A stretch of 64,000 nucleotides of DNA from Dolomedes plantarius (taxonomy: Eukaryota > Arthropoda > Arachnida > Araneae > Dolomedidae). Below, piece by piece: positions 21,540 through 51,294 of the stretch; within the stretch, counting starts at the first letter, position 1; every line of letters starts with the position of its first letter. Position numbers and translations under genes: made by a program. Location of the stretch: NCBI GenBank assembly GCA_907164885.2, contig OU015495.1:215002224-215066223 (forward strand). Direction: 5' to 3'. The notes beneath the pieces are model-generated. The model was not told the DNA's origin. It did no database searches and saw nothing but the letters and a program-made list of their open reading frames with translations.

Positions 21540-21726
21540 ATTTTTACGGCCATAAAAAAAAATCCTAATACATAACATATGGATAAAATTTAAACTACCG
21601 ATTTTGAATTTCAAACTGCTGGAATCCTCAGAATTTAGCAGCAATACCTATTCAACTATTACAAGCCACAGCTGTTGATTCTAAAATGTGGCAAAGGAAG
21701 CATTCTCTTTAGAACAATCTCATTTT
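21540..21726. repeat. Dispersed ~190-bp repeat, copy 2
   Basis: Same orientation and block order as 14870-15065: tttttacggccataaaaaaa, aaactgctggaatcctcag, aatttagcag, cacagctgttgat and caatctcattttc. Confidence 0.75.
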
Positions 21727-21760
21727 CTCGATTCCCAAAGCTTGGCTTTAGGTAAATATT

Positions 21761-22205
21761 CAAGAACTAACTGGCAAGATTTGTTCAAGGAACAATCCGT
21801 GAGCATGTGTATATTATATTTATTATTTTCATGAATATACTATACACACTAATATAGCTTTAAGAAAAAAAAAGTTACAGTTAAAAAAAATATGTGCATA
21901 TTAAATGTTTTAAGAACTAATTGGCAAGATTTGTTTAGAGAACAATCTGTAAGTATGTGCACATTATTTTTAACATTTTATGAATATACAATAGATACTA
22001 ATATACGTTTAGAAGAAAACACACATCAAGTTACAGTTAAAATATGTGCTTATTAAATGTTTTGAGAACTAATTGGGAAGATTTGTTTAGAGAACAATCT
22101 GTGAGCATGTGTATTTTATTTTTAATATTTTTTTAATATACTGTACACACTAATACAATTTAAAAAACAAAACAAAACAAAAACACACACTTACAGTTAC
22201 AGTTA
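21761..22205. repeat. Three tandem copies of a ~150-bp unit
   Basis: Copies start near 21761, 21911 and 22063 (offsets 150 and 152). Each has agaactaa.tgg.aagattt, then gaacaatc.gt.ag.atgtg, a tatt-rich middle, ata.acactaata and a ttacagttaa end. It lies directly next to dispersed repeat copy 2, so the array may have grown from that insertion. Confidence 0.88.
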
Positions 22206-25200
22206 AAATAATATATTATGAAATAGGACACTTCGAATAAATAGTCAGAAAATTCATATCTTAATACTAACGATCATTTCTTTCTTTTAAACTGCTCACG
22301 GGTTATACTGACTGCATTACACTTTTTTTACAACAGGACTAAAAGAGAAGCAACAGCACTCTTCTATGGAACTTGTCTCTTTTTCAGAAATTGTATACAA
22401 TTGCTTCTGAAGTACATGCAATAGAACTTTCTCATTCCTATCACTCAGAAATAGAATGATGATAATTCTTTTTTTTTCACATTCTGTACAAGTATAAGAA
22501 ATTAAGTTTATCACACAGTTTAGACACAATTTCCATCCATCACTGATGGAACATCTGCCAATGGTTATTATACAAATTTATAACAGATTATATCTATTTG
22601 GAATTATATCACTAGTTCGTAACACCAAAAAGTGCACCATATATTTTTACAAGGTTTGATTGATTGTTCTTTGTTTATATCATTTCCTGCAATACTTTTA
22701 TATGTATATACTGCTTTTAGCCAATGATTGTATTTTATTTACATACCTTTATCACCGATGAAATAAGCTAAAAGTATATTTATATAAAACTAAAATATAT
22801 CTTACCAATAGAGAACATACAGAAAAAAAATTGTATTATAGTGGTTTTTTCTATACAGTAAAATTAAATCACAGGGAAAAAATTATAATACAAAGTTAAC
22901 ACAGCTATGGAATGCAAAAGTAAATACCTAAATATTTTGCTCTTGCAAGAAAAAACAATGTGACGATGCAATGGCAAAATTGCAAAAAACTGTGATGCAA
23001 CTTTTATGCACCAATGAAAGTCGTTGAGTCCTTTTTTTTTTTACTTGAGTTATGAAGCAACACAGAGATGTGCATTTACCAACATGAGTATTGAAATGTT
23101 TATCACACAACCACACCAGTAAGAGCAAGGTGTACGGTGTTGAGCAATTCATCGCTTACTGCAAGCAAAAGTATAACATCCTAAATTACCAGATCTGTAA
23201 CAATTCTACAAAATACTACAGTGATTAGACACTTTTAGTTTACATTACATTTTTTTAAATGTAATTACACTATATTTAATTTTTTTTTCAACATTGGACA
23301 CTTTGAGTTAGAAAATTCAAACACCTGCCAACAGGTTGGTTCTCACTTCTCTCTTTATTTGGGGGGGGGGGGGGGGGAGAGAAAGGGAAGGGGGGGCTTT
23401 CAAAGCTTTAATCAGATATTTTTCACATTTCAAGGTAGCCAAAGCGTTGTTGGATACATATGAAAACAAATTATCAAAATGCCCTGGTCAGGAAAGCTGG
23501 TTATTAAAACAGGAACAAATTATTAAAACATCCTGATCAGGAAAGATAGATATTTAAAACACGATGAATTTTTCCTAACTCATTCAATTTTTTTAAGGGG
23601 AATTATCTGAAATTTATATTTTTTAATACATTTGCAAATTATTATCTTTATTTTCTTAACATAATTTAAAAGCAGTAAAGGATATAATGAATTTAAAATT
23701 AATGAAAACAATATGTATAAATAGCCAAGTGCTAGTACTTTTGATACAATGTACTTTCAAGGTTCAACAGAAGAAATAGGTGGTTATTAACTATACAGCT
23801 TTTACCACATGACCCAAATTTCTTTGCTTTTTTAAATTGTCAATTTTCTTCATTGAGCTTATCAGACATTTCAACAACATTTTTGCATGATCAAGCATTG
23901 TCTTTATTTTTACTTGCAAAATTTTTACACTTCACTCAGTTTTTATGACCATTTATTTGGTTTCATTCATGTAATGTGTCAAACAGAAAATTATGCACAC
24001 AAAGCCTACACACGCACTCAATATGCACTTTTCAAAGAAGTATTTGGTTCTGTTTTTCATTTCTCATGTGACTTAATACATATTCAAATGGTAGGGGCAA
24101 AAGCATAAATGCAAACTCAGTTCTTAGTGTCCTGGTTAACTTAACTTTTTCAGACAGAAATAACTATGTTGTAGTAAAAGATTTAGTGACAATTCATTTT
24201 TCAAAGTATCCTTCAATAAAAATATGAAATAAGATACCCAAGGTCAAAGTAAACAAAAGCAATAGATACATTACTAAAACAGCCTATTTCCAGATTTAAC
24301 TGATGAAATATCGCGACTATGCATCAATAACTCTTTGTTTCTATGAAAGTGATGAAAATAATCTGAATTAGTACTCAGTAAAGACATGTAAAATAGAAAT
24401 ACAGGTATAATTTTTCATTTTTTTTTTTATAAAATAGTCCCTAGTTTAATTTCCCCCCCTCATGTTTGCCCCCTTTTTTTTTTTCTTTTTTTTTTTCTGG
24501 GTAACTGTATGATTTTTTCAAATGTACTTTAGCCACAGAAGAGGAAACTAGTGAAAAATGGATAAAAAATGACATGAATACTTTGACAAATTGCTGTCAA
24601 TCCATCAGTAAAAAAATGTGTATATTTAAAAACCCTTAACAGAAGAATTGTATTCAGAATGAATCCATGCTTATTATTAATACACTGGATCACTGCATAT
24701 ACACAATTCCAAAGAAAGCAAAAATGGCATAAATGGACCTTTCTACCTTTATAAATGCTTTTTTTCACTTCAAGGAAACCAAATATCTCACTCCAATCCC
24801 AAACCCTCTTATAATCCATATTTACATTTAGAATGCCACATATATACATTAACAGAATTAAAATTCCAAAATTATCTTACATATTTGTTAGTGACACATT
24901 ACTGAAAACTATAGACTTCCAGGAACACAGGATGTAATTATTAAAACTTAAATACAATACTTAAACATGAAATTAAAATAAAAAGAAGAAAATCAGGCTG
25001 TCAGAAAAGATCCCTTTCAACAAATTAAATCCAAAACGACACTTAATTTCATCATTCACAAAAAAGCAAATTAGGCGAACTGAAATTCAATTTTTTTAAA
25101 ATCTCACTATCTAATGCAGATATGTAATTAGACTTGCCAGAAAAGTCTGAGTACAGACGCTTTTGAAAATGTCTAATTTTAAACACTGAGATATTCTATT

Positions 25201-27617
25201 AAACTGGTACAAAAGTTTCAAATAGATTGCTTCAAAAGCAGATTTATAAAAATTCATGTAATATCTGGCAGCACAAACATTTAGAATGATCAGAAATTTC
25301 GGGTGTTAGAAGCTCAGCAGATTATGAAAATTGTGATTTTTTAGCAGCTTTTGTAAATTTACCATTGCTTAGATAACATGAGATGTGTTAGATCTGAAAG
25401 ACGAAATTTTTAAAGGGGACCACAGAGAAAAACTATTTCAAACAATTACTTTTTTTTCTCTCAAAGCAGCTCCATTTCCAAATATTAAAAATGCTTTCGT
25501 GATTAAAGAATTTTCAGTAGTAAAAACATCATCGCAACTTTTGTATCACCATAAAAATTAATAAGTTGCAGCTAAAATGTGGAGATGAAAAAAGAAATTG
25601 TCATTTTTTCAGATTCAGTAATTTTATTTAAAATCTCAAGTTAAAAGAATGACTGCTCAGTTTTTTACTGATTCATTCATATTTGAGGTTTTGTACACTT
25701 AAATATATATGGAAATTCATGGTCAGATAAAACAAATCTACATCCATATTATACAAAAATTCTTGAAACATTTTCTTTCCAAAAATAAAAGTAAAATAAT
25801 AGCAGTATTTACAAAACAATAAAATTAATGCAGATTACTGGGAACAGGGAATCAAAACAATACATTAAAAAATAAAAGTCATCATCCTGAGTGCTTTTAT
25901 TTCAGCAAAAGGTCCCCTTACATAATCAAGATAATAAACATTGATATTAGGCTCATTTGTAAAGTTAACAATAGGAGGGCTGTTCAATAAATAAGCATGC
26001 TAAACTAGTTAAATATACTGTGATAAAAGATAACTATATTTTCTAGCACAAGTGTTTTTAATGTAGAGTATTTCTGAACCATCACATCAACTAATCTAAT
26101 CCTCTGTCAAACATTTTTTCTCAAGTACAAGCAATTAGATATTGTAAGAATAGAATTGTACAAAGAATAAATATTAAGATTTTAATCAAAATAGGTGATT
26201 TTGTTACCTTTAGTAATATAATCAGAATTATTCAAAAACAAAAATACAAATTATAAAAAAATTTCTATTTCAATGGTCATAGTCTATAAATCGCTGTTGA
26301 TGCAAGCTAGATTGAACTATGCAGATATAAATGAACCTTATTTTTCAACATTAAAGAAGAAAAATTAGTGTCCATTTTAGTAACTATTTTTCTTAACAAG
26401 AATTGAAGAATTACAAGACTGCAAAAATTCTTTTTCAAACTTTCATTTTTTAAAAATTTTGTTTCTGATTGATCCATTTTACTTTTACATGACTCAAGAC
26501 AAAGAAAACTAAATATATACAATCAGCCCCAACTTAGGATAATGTGATATCACAGAAAATCAAAACATTCTCTCAGACTGCAGATATAAAATTCAGACAC
26601 ATCATATGCCATTGACTTATCATTTGACTTATCATCATTTGCCATATCAAATACAAATTTCATTTTTATGTACGAGTTAAAATAATATTTTAAAAAAAAA
26701 CCAACTAATTTTTTTTCACTAATACTATTGAGATAGGTGGCCCTATTTCGTTAAACTCCTTCAAAATTTACAAAGTACGTGGACTTTAGCAAAAACAGTA
26801 CAAACTTGGAGTATGTTATTATCCTCATTAACAAACAATATTTTCGGGCAGTTATAGAAATCCCTAGAAATTCTCACACTGATAATTTCTGTGATTTTTT
26901 AACATCACAGAGTAAGATTTTAATAAATCCAGCCCTTTTTTTTTATAAACCATGCTTGATTGGTTGGGAGCACTCTGGTCATATTTTATTATAAACCATG
27001 GTTTACAAACATGAAGTTTAAAAATTTTAAAACATTAGGTATTAAAAATTTCTTCACTTAAATTTTACACATTTTTCACAGCCACTTTTTTGATAGATTC
27101 AATAAATATGCTTTTTGATTGATTCAATGGTACTGATTAAAGAAAAGGCAAGGTTGTAAATTGTTCTATGTGCAAAAACATAGATACAGTTCTATATTCA
27201 TAGATACGGTTCATCTTGTAATAATGCAAACAAATTGAAGCATTTTAGACCATAATCAATCAATTTTTTATTTTTTTACATAAACCAATTGTTGGCGAAC
27301 ATTGCATTTCAGGAATTCCCAAAAAAGTGGCAGGAATAGAAAATTACATTCGAAGCCATACGATGATTAACCGTGAGTCAAATTACGTTTATTGAACAAC
27401 CCTCTTAAATTTCAACTACGGCATTTTTCAATGCCACTTATAAAATATTTGAGTCTGCACATAATAATAACAAATTGAGCAAAATATTTAAAGGAATGGC
27501 ACAAAAATATTGCTCCAGCATAAGCTGAGTTATTTCCAGCAAATTACAAATAGAGAGATATGTTTTAACACAACACAGGTGAAGCATTAATAAACAATTC
27601 CACACAATTATTATGAT
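22206..27617. other. Long AT-rich region 3' of the kinase gene
   Basis: No supported gene. Several T or G homopolymers (for example G-run about 23361-23377 and T-runs about 24419-24495). A possible transposon end pair is noted at 25972-27405. Some of this may be transcribed kinase 3'UTR if distal poly(A) sites are used. Confidence 0.4.
25972..27405. mobile_element. Possible mariner-like element defined only by its ends
   Basis: The left ggagggctgttcaataaata and the inverted right gagggttgttcaataaacgt match well over 18 bases. This GAGGGnTGTTCAATAAA form resembles mariner-type termini. No transposase frame was found in the 1.4 kb between them, and the TA flank is clear only at the left. It could be two unrelated solo ends. 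Confidence 0.4.
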
Positions 27618-27623
27618 TTTATT
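27618..27623 (-). terminator. Candidate poly(A) signal of the kinase gene
   Basis: AATAAA on the minus strand, about 165 bp past the stop codon of the Src42A-like gene. It is a canonical signal at a plausible distance, but other copies occur in this AT-rich DNA. Confidence 0.4.
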
Positions 27624-27785
27624 TTTTAAATTTTTTTGGCACAGACAAAAAGTAAGCATGATGTAGGTAAATATTTTTGTGCCACCCTTTTAGCATCAAC
27701 TGAAATGAAACCAAAACATACAATCATTGCATGATATGCAATAATAAATTATGAAAAGAATAGTTTTTTACATTGAAGAGTCTAT

Positions 27786-44667
<16,882 letters not shown>

Positions 44668-44924
44668 CTGAAAGCAGAAAAGAAAAATAAACACAAATAC
44701 TTTACAGAAAATAGTTTCACAATCAACACGTATTTAAATACTCTGTCAAAAACTTCACACTTTTGTTAAAACATACTAATTTGAACTGCATTCTTAAAAA
44801 ACTCCCATCTCAGTTAGTCTAGTGGTTAAATTTTATCTTTTACCATATTTTAATATTTCTTTTGTCAATTTATTTCGTTGTTATGCACGTAACGCAAAAT
44901 TAATTTAAAGTATCACAAAAAGAA

Positions 44925-45595
44925 AAGAAACCACGTGATCAGCATTTCATAAATTAAATTCTAAAAGTAAATCTTTAAAAATTCACCAAAAATCAGAAAA
45001 GGGAGGTAACGATTCGAAAAAAATTTCCTTTTAAAGGAATTTTTATGATCTTTCTCGTGATATAAATTTTATAACCCTCGGATTATCATTTTAAATGCAA
45101 ACTTAAAAAAATTAGAAAAAAAGCTTAAAAATGTAATTTTTAAAAAAACGGAGAAGAATTTTTCAAAAATCTTTCTCAGTTCACCCCACCAGTATAAACT
45201 CCACTTTAGAGGAATCACCATGCAAAATTTCAGCTCTTTATGTCCAACGGTTTGGACTGTGCGTTATCTGTCAGTTAGGCAAGGCCAAAGATTATTACCA
45301 TGGAGCTCTCACTCCCCGCGCACCCCTCTTCTCCCGCGAGGGGGAAGAGGGATAGGTTCGGATTTCACTGAACGTCTGTATCCACAGGGGGTCTCGCACC
45401 TCTTACGGGAACAAAAAATCATTAAAAAATTTATTTTAAAAAACTAATTGAGCCCCAAACTTCATTTTTGCTGATTTAAATTTCTCGGGTCCTAAACATT
45501 AACTGTGCCAAATTTGGTCCCGGTGGGTGAAACAGTCTATGATTCTATAGCGGACAAACAAACAGACAAGCTCTTTTATATATATATATATTAAT
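44925..45595 (-). mobile_element. Helitron-like repeat, minus-strand relative of 61637-62421
   Basis: About 44925-45250 is an inverted, roughly 80-85% similar copy of about 61665-62035: for example aatttttgatgaattttt-type runs, ttataaaatttatatc.cgagaaag and gctgatcac. On the minus strand the start near 45595 reads tatatataaaagagcttgtc, a form often seen at Helitron 5' ends. A GC-rich block (45300-45420) is unique to this copy. The 3' end was not located. Confidence 0.55.
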
Positions 45596-46409
45596 TTGGA
45601 GAAAAAATAAAATTATTAAACTATTACAAATTATTAAGAACTGTGACTGGAAAATCATTCCAAAAACATAAGCCAAAAGAGAGATGATGAAACAAACTAA
45701 CAAAGAAAAACACACACACATTTATTTTCTTTCAAATTAATATCACTATTAAACCCTATAAGGTAAAACTTTCTTTTGGCAAAGCTAAGAAACTTTCGAA
45801 AATAACCGATTATAGAGCTCTGAGGCGTGTTCGACAACAGTAATGCAAAATTCTAATTATAACCATGAAGATTGCTATCAATTTATCATCACAGAGCGGC
45901 AGGAATACACGACATATGTCACTAAAAAGTAATTTCTTTTTAGTTAAATATTAGCAATGAATTTCTGATTCAACGAATACATTTGCTAGTCCTTCGTCAT
46001 TCGAGATGGACCCACAGTACGGTGATGAGCCAAAAATATTTTACATCGGTCGGATCTGATAGCTCGTTAAAAAATCGCCGGAATTTTAAAAACAGCAACT
46101 ACAACTATATTAAATCAACTATTTCGCTTGGAAGAACACATCATAAATGAATTAAAATACATTACATTCCAAAAAAAAAAAACCTAAACGAGTTACTGAA
46201 TTCGTTCGATAATTATGTACTTAGAAAACAACACAAAGTAAAATAATTTGAAAAGTTGAGCTATTTGGGTCATTTTTTCCCCTCTTTTTAGTCACTTTCT
46301 ACTGTGACTAATCACAGCTTTAGACAAAATTGAGAAACAAAATGATTTCCGTTGGAGTAAAAACATCGGAGGAAATTAATGGAGTAGACCTGATTGCGCA
46401 AAAGTAAAT

Positions 46410-46560
46410 ATAACTCGTTGCAAAACTTTAAAAGAGTTCAATGCCGGGAAAATTTCACCAGTGATGTGGGAAAACATCCATAAAAAGGGTGAAAGAAACG
46501 ACAAAAAAGAATAATGGGAAATTTCCTACCGATAATGAATTGTATGTGATAGGGCAGTGG
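46410..46560. repeat. Dispersed repeat D, copy 2
   Basis: Counterpart of 42880-43040 in the same orientation. At 46555 the text cagtggtgcgcaaac begins, a possible hAT-type end whose partner was not found. Confidence 0.65.
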
Positions 46561-47105
46561 TGCGCAAACTTTAAAACTTTTCATTTTAAAGTAGGTCGTG
46601 GTAGCGACCTAATTTAAATAAAAAATAACTCGATTCAAATGAAAATATTTTGGCAGTATCAAAATATTTAAAAAAATTAGAAAAAAGTAATAATAAATTT
46701 CGACAATCTAATTTAAAAATCAATGAACGTAGATTTTGGGTACGTATTTACTTTGCATAATAAAATGTCTCGCTTATCTTCTAAACTTGTTTTTTTCCAA
46801 ATCTCATGCGACTAAAACTTCATATTTAAGAATTAGTATATACTTGCATTTCATTTAGATAAAAATTGACAAAAATAAAAATTAAAGAGCATGATTTCAA
46901 AAGTAAAGCTTCATATTAAACATCGAAAATTATAAACTTGATTTATTTATATAAAATTAAAATAGGGAAAAAATAATGAGACGGGTGAGCTTAGACCTCA
47001 GATAATATTTGTTCAATATTTGGTGAAATACTCTGAAAGTGTATTAACAAAGGAATTTGACACCACCATCAAAGAACTCAACAAGGAACTCAACAAGGAA
47101 CTCGC

Positions 47106-47492
47106 TCAACTCAACATATTAGAAGCGAGACTTTTACCCGCCAGTACTCGCGTTTCCCAGAGTGTTCGGGATTGAATGTTCGTATGTTTTGCTGCTCGAT
47201 AAACAAGAACTTGGAATAATGCGATTGGGGCAACGAGGACTTTAATTTTAATTGGCTCAGAGTTGTCATAAAACGTAATGGAATCCAGGCATGAGTAAAA
47301 GATATATTTGGAGCGTAGCAGTATAAGATTTAGCAGATGGTGCATGTTTTCATTATTCCGATCTAATCGGATGAGAATTGAAAACAGCGGGATCAAGAAT
47401 GTTGATCTAATATTCAAACGGCGATGCTGTTTTGAAGGATTATTATTATAAACTTTGAAAGTTAATGGATCGAGTGGTGTTCCCGCTTGCAC
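47106..47492 (-). other. Unexplained 128-codon ORF
   Basis: Long for this AT-rich DNA. From Met at 47492 it reads MQAGTPLDPLTFKVYNNNPS, with a moderately hydrophobic middle (LLNLILLRSKYIFYS) and a basic end. Codon use looks less AT-skewed than its flanks. No family recognised, no splice or promoter context. It may be a decayed transposon ORF or chance. Confidence 0.2.
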
Positions 47493-47499
47493 GGGAAAG

Positions 47500-48639
47500 G
47501 AATGTTAACTGGAAATATAGGTGCGTATGTTCTCAGCGTACTCATTCATTAGCTATCTAAATATGTTAGTTAACTATGAATGTTTTTATTCATTCCCGAC
47601 TAGCTAGACATTTGAAACTTTTAGAATAGCTCAGAACAAGATGACAATGCATTATTTTAATACTTTTAGCCATCTTTAAGCAGATTTTAAAATCCATTAC
47701 GTAAAAATACGAGTAGCGTCTGGAGCCAAAAGTAACTGAGCTACAGGCGCCATCTATTAACATAATAGTGAACCAAGCATATTACATTTTCATTACAATG
47801 GGATAATTTTTCTTTATGCCCACATGCTAGATTCGACAGAAAATTTAAATACATGGTATATAAAAAGTCTTTTTATCTTGTAATTATTATCCGTTCAACC
47901 CGCCCCCCCCCCCCCCCTCAGATTAAATCCTGGGTGCACCACCACTGGTCCCGGCACAATTTTGAAAGTTCTCTCTCTATGCAGAGAAGCTCCCCCACCA
48001 TTCATCTCTCCCAAATCCTATTATCGCCATTAAACTATCATACGCACGAGAGAAATTGTCGAAAACATACCTTGGGCGAAGGTGCAAGCATAATTCTCTC
48101 GTTACACTCGGAAGCGAAGTGATCCTACAACTATGGTTAGTGTTCCGATGGCAGTTAAGCGATATTCTGATCTCGACCCAATACAAAATTATCATAGGCG
48201 CGCTAGAAAACGTAATTCATGACATTATACTTGTTACGGCTTACCTTGGCATTTGCAAAAGCCCGCCAACCTTGGCGCGCCACTAGAAGAACTTTGATGT
48301 TTTGCTAATGGCAGCAGTTCAGTTTCAAAAACTGTTCTTAGTAGTCGCCATTTTTAGTGTTAGTCGCATTTTAGTATTAGTGGTATGTTGTTGCACAGTA
48401 TGGTTTGTTAAATATAATTGTCAATTGCAGTATGGTCTGCATTGTTCTTGCCATGGGGGAACCTAGTTAGTTGTTACGTTTGTTTTTGTGTTTGTAATAA
48501 AACCACTAAAAAAGACATTGCAGTTTTGAATTAGAAAAATATAGAATACAGTTCATTATGAAGGATCAATACTCCATAGTATTTTTAAATTTCTCAACAA
48601 TCCTACAAAGCAGGATTAAAAGAAGAAAAAAATTGTTCG
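47500..48639. other. Intron/upstream DNA without a recognised gene
   Basis: Contains a C-run at about 47903-47917. From about 48290 to 48510 there is a T/G-rich stretch ending gtaataaaaccac that looks like the 3' part of an LTR or a transcript end, without a matching second copy. Confidence 0.3.
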
Positions 48640-49020
48640 CATATGAATTCGAAATAAACATCGGCATTGAATGAATGCAAATGGAACGGCGGCATTCCAT
48701 TCCCCCCGCAACATAACTGCAAAGACAATCCTCGATGATAATTCTATTTTTATGGCGAACAATGCCCCGCCCTGCAGGAAAACGTTCTTAACATCGATAT
48801 CCAGCTAATGATGCCAGACACACAATGCCCCGAGCTGGAGGCAATCAATAACAAATTTATTCACTCCCTTCTTGAGGTCAGAGAGCGGCTCACTGCCCGA
48901 GCGAGGCTGAACTCATAAAGGGCTTAATCAGCGGCAGGATGGAATGTCGGACTGCAATGAGTCAACGCTGCCGATGGAGTAGAATTGGTTCGAAATTATC
49001 AATTATGCATCACTTTGTTT
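48640..49020. promoter_or_regulatory. GC-richer block, candidate conserved noncoding element
   Basis: About 380 bp with balanced composition inside very AT-rich DNA and no long ORF on either strand. It holds several homeodomain-like words: ttattgattg (inverted near 48845), ggcttaatcag (about 48921), cataattgataatt (inverted near 49000). Could be an enhancer, an untranslated exon or an old repeat. Judgement is by composition and motif density only. Confidence 0.25.
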
Positions 49021-49792
49021 AGAGTCCAGCTATTACAATCATTGTTGTAATGATAGTATCAACTTTCATAAGCCAAAAAAAGAGTGCCCCCGAAGGTCAA
49101 GACTCTTAACGACTCGATAAAGAAAAATTTGGCACACAAGTAGGGCAGATTATCTACGAATCAGAAAAAAAATTTCCCCCTCAGCAAATCAAGATATGAA
49201 ATTATTTTCATTGTAGTTTACGGAAAATCAAAGAGCTAAATACCTACGATTGTTCGAACAACCAACCTTTTTTTAAAAGATAAAAAATAATGATTATAAC
49301 GACGTAATTAAGTTCATCTACAGGTTCGGTTATATCTTTTCAAAACACAAATGATTCTTTTCTTTTTTAAATGCCAATCACAACCCGTTATGGAACCGCA
49401 TTTCACATTCGACAGACAAATGAAAATAGATAAAAAGGTACTTATAAATAAATGAGAAGATTATTTATTCGGGCATTTTAAAGATTAAAACATTTTATAA
49501 TAAATGAAAATTAACTTCGACCGGTTCTCCCCCTCCTGACTACTGCAGATAACGCTATCGAGATGCTTACCACCCAAGTCTATCAATTAGAACTCATTCC
49601 CACCTTCGCAAAGATTCCTTTATTTATTTTAATGAAACACGGGAGCAGCGGACTGTGAAAGAAATCACTGCTGAAGGGTCGGATGTAAATGTTTCCAAGA
49701 ATACAAATCGCTAAATTATAAATGTATGGGAAATAAATAGTGTAGATAGACCAAGATCAACATTTTGGAATATTACATCATTTTATACATTG

Positions 49793-49983
49793 ACGCCCGG
49801 TGGCGTAGTGGTTAAAAGCTTCGAGCTGCCACACCACAGGTCCAGGGTTCGATGCTGCGACTGGGCAAAGTCGACTCGGCCTTTCATCCCTTGAGTGGGT
49901 CTATAAAAAGAGGACCGAGCATGCTTGGGAACTAAACTCTGGGGGGCTCCACGTCAGGGTGACCACCTGACTGTGACATATGG
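49793..49983 (+). mobile_element. tRNA-derived SINE, family A copy 2 (3'-truncated)
   Basis: Has both promoter boxes: tggcgtagtggttaaaag (A) and gggttcgatgc (B). The body matches 5979-6222 until gtgacatatg, where it is cut by the following gggggacgtcc sequence. Confidence 0.82.
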
Positions 49984-50120
49984 GGGACGTCCATTAATTA
50001 CGTGAGGCGATTCTGGCGATTTTTCCATCCCCCCCCCCTGGTGAGATGTCGTGAGATTTGGCTCTACCCAGTCTCCCCCCCCCCCTAATCTCACGTGAGA
50101 TTTTTCAAAATGCGTATTTT
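49984..50120. mobile_element. Terminal fragment of another repeat
   Basis: Starts ggggacgtccattaattacg followed by C-runs and repeated tctcacgtgagat/gagatgtcgtgagat words. Similar ggacgtccataaattacg starts are common at repeat ends in invertebrates. It interrupts the SINE. Partner end not found. Confidence 0.45.
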
Positions 50121-51294
50121 TAGTGTAAATACGTTAATCTGTGCTCGATTGCGTTGGATTTATTTTTAAAAAAACATAATTTGCTTAATTATTTTTAGTT
50201 AAGACTAGTATTTAAGTAGTCGTACTAGTAAACGTAGTCTAGAATCACAGTGAGAAAATCGAACAGTAAAATACTTAAATAGGAACTAGTAGAATTCGTA
50301 AAAGTATATTCATTCTCAAGCAATTGCAAAAATTATAGCATAAAATATATCATTTTAATTATTTTATTATATTAATTTATGATAATGATCGCTCTTATCA
50401 ATTCAGTTTCAGTTAAACTGAATGACAGCACGACTCAATTTAAATGCACACGTAAAATAACTGATCCATTCATACAGTTTTTAAAGTTTTTATTTTTATT
50501 TTTAAATTTTACCTTAAATTCTAGTTTATTCGGAATTTCTGAAGTTGTCACAATCTCCCACCGCTGTTGGCGTGTGCAGCCATTGACAATTAATCTTTTC
50601 TTCGACGAAAATCTTCGCACCTGCTTTCGAGATTTCAGGAGGGAGAAAAAAACGAAAATAACAAAAACCATTCACGCAAACTGAGTTCCAGGCATTTCTT
50701 TTTCTTTCCCGGATATGATTTCTTGGATGTTTTTTTTTCTTATCTTTCTTTGGCGGCATGGTAACAACCTTCAACCTGTTAGTACACCGGTGGTCACAGA
50801 AGCGAAGAAATATGTTTTACCTCGACATTACGCTCACACGATACGGCCATATTGCGTGAAATAAGATAAAAGTTTATGCAGAAATCTTAAAAATTGAACA
50901 ACAAACGATAATGGATGCATGAAATGGGCATAGGAAAAATTTCCGACTAAGCAGTTTTTTTTTTCTTTTCTGGAAAACAGCTATTTCATGAGAGGAAATA
51001 TTTTGTGAATTTTTAATAATATTTTCAAAAGCCAACTTAAGATAAAAAAATAAATAAAATGAATACAAATTTCTGGGTAGAATTGAAATAAATAAACTAA
51101 AATGACATATACAACACAAAAGCAATTTTTTAGCAGACTTTTTTTTCTTTAATGACGTTCAGATTGCTCCATTTTATTCTGTATTTTATTCTATTTCTGT
51201 GTTTGGTATTACACAATTTTGGGTTATATCTATTAAAATTCCCTTTTTCACTTCTGATGATGCATATTTTTTAACCCATTATCGCCGCATCGCA
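50121..51294. other. No supported gene
   Basis: Overlapping ORFs on both strands at 50379-50774 have no recognisable domain; a Lys-rich minus segment (PPKKDKKKKH) is low complexity. Confidence 0.35.

Noticed and set aside
44808..44840. tRNA-like start (gttagtctagtggttaaa)
   Set aside because: No matching B-box at the right distance and no stem; probably chance or SINE debris.
48290..48510. Possible LTR 3' part with AATAAA
   Set aside because: No second copy, no TG...CA borders and no retroviral-type ORF nearby.
49793..49870. Possible functional tRNA gene
   Set aside because: A- and B-boxes are present, but no acceptor-stem pairing was found and the body is shared with another dispersed copy, so it is a SINE.
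50217..50240. Minus-strand YDY coding that might be the SH3 ALYDY motif
   Set aside because: An in-frame stop precedes it and the following residues do not match an SH3 domain.
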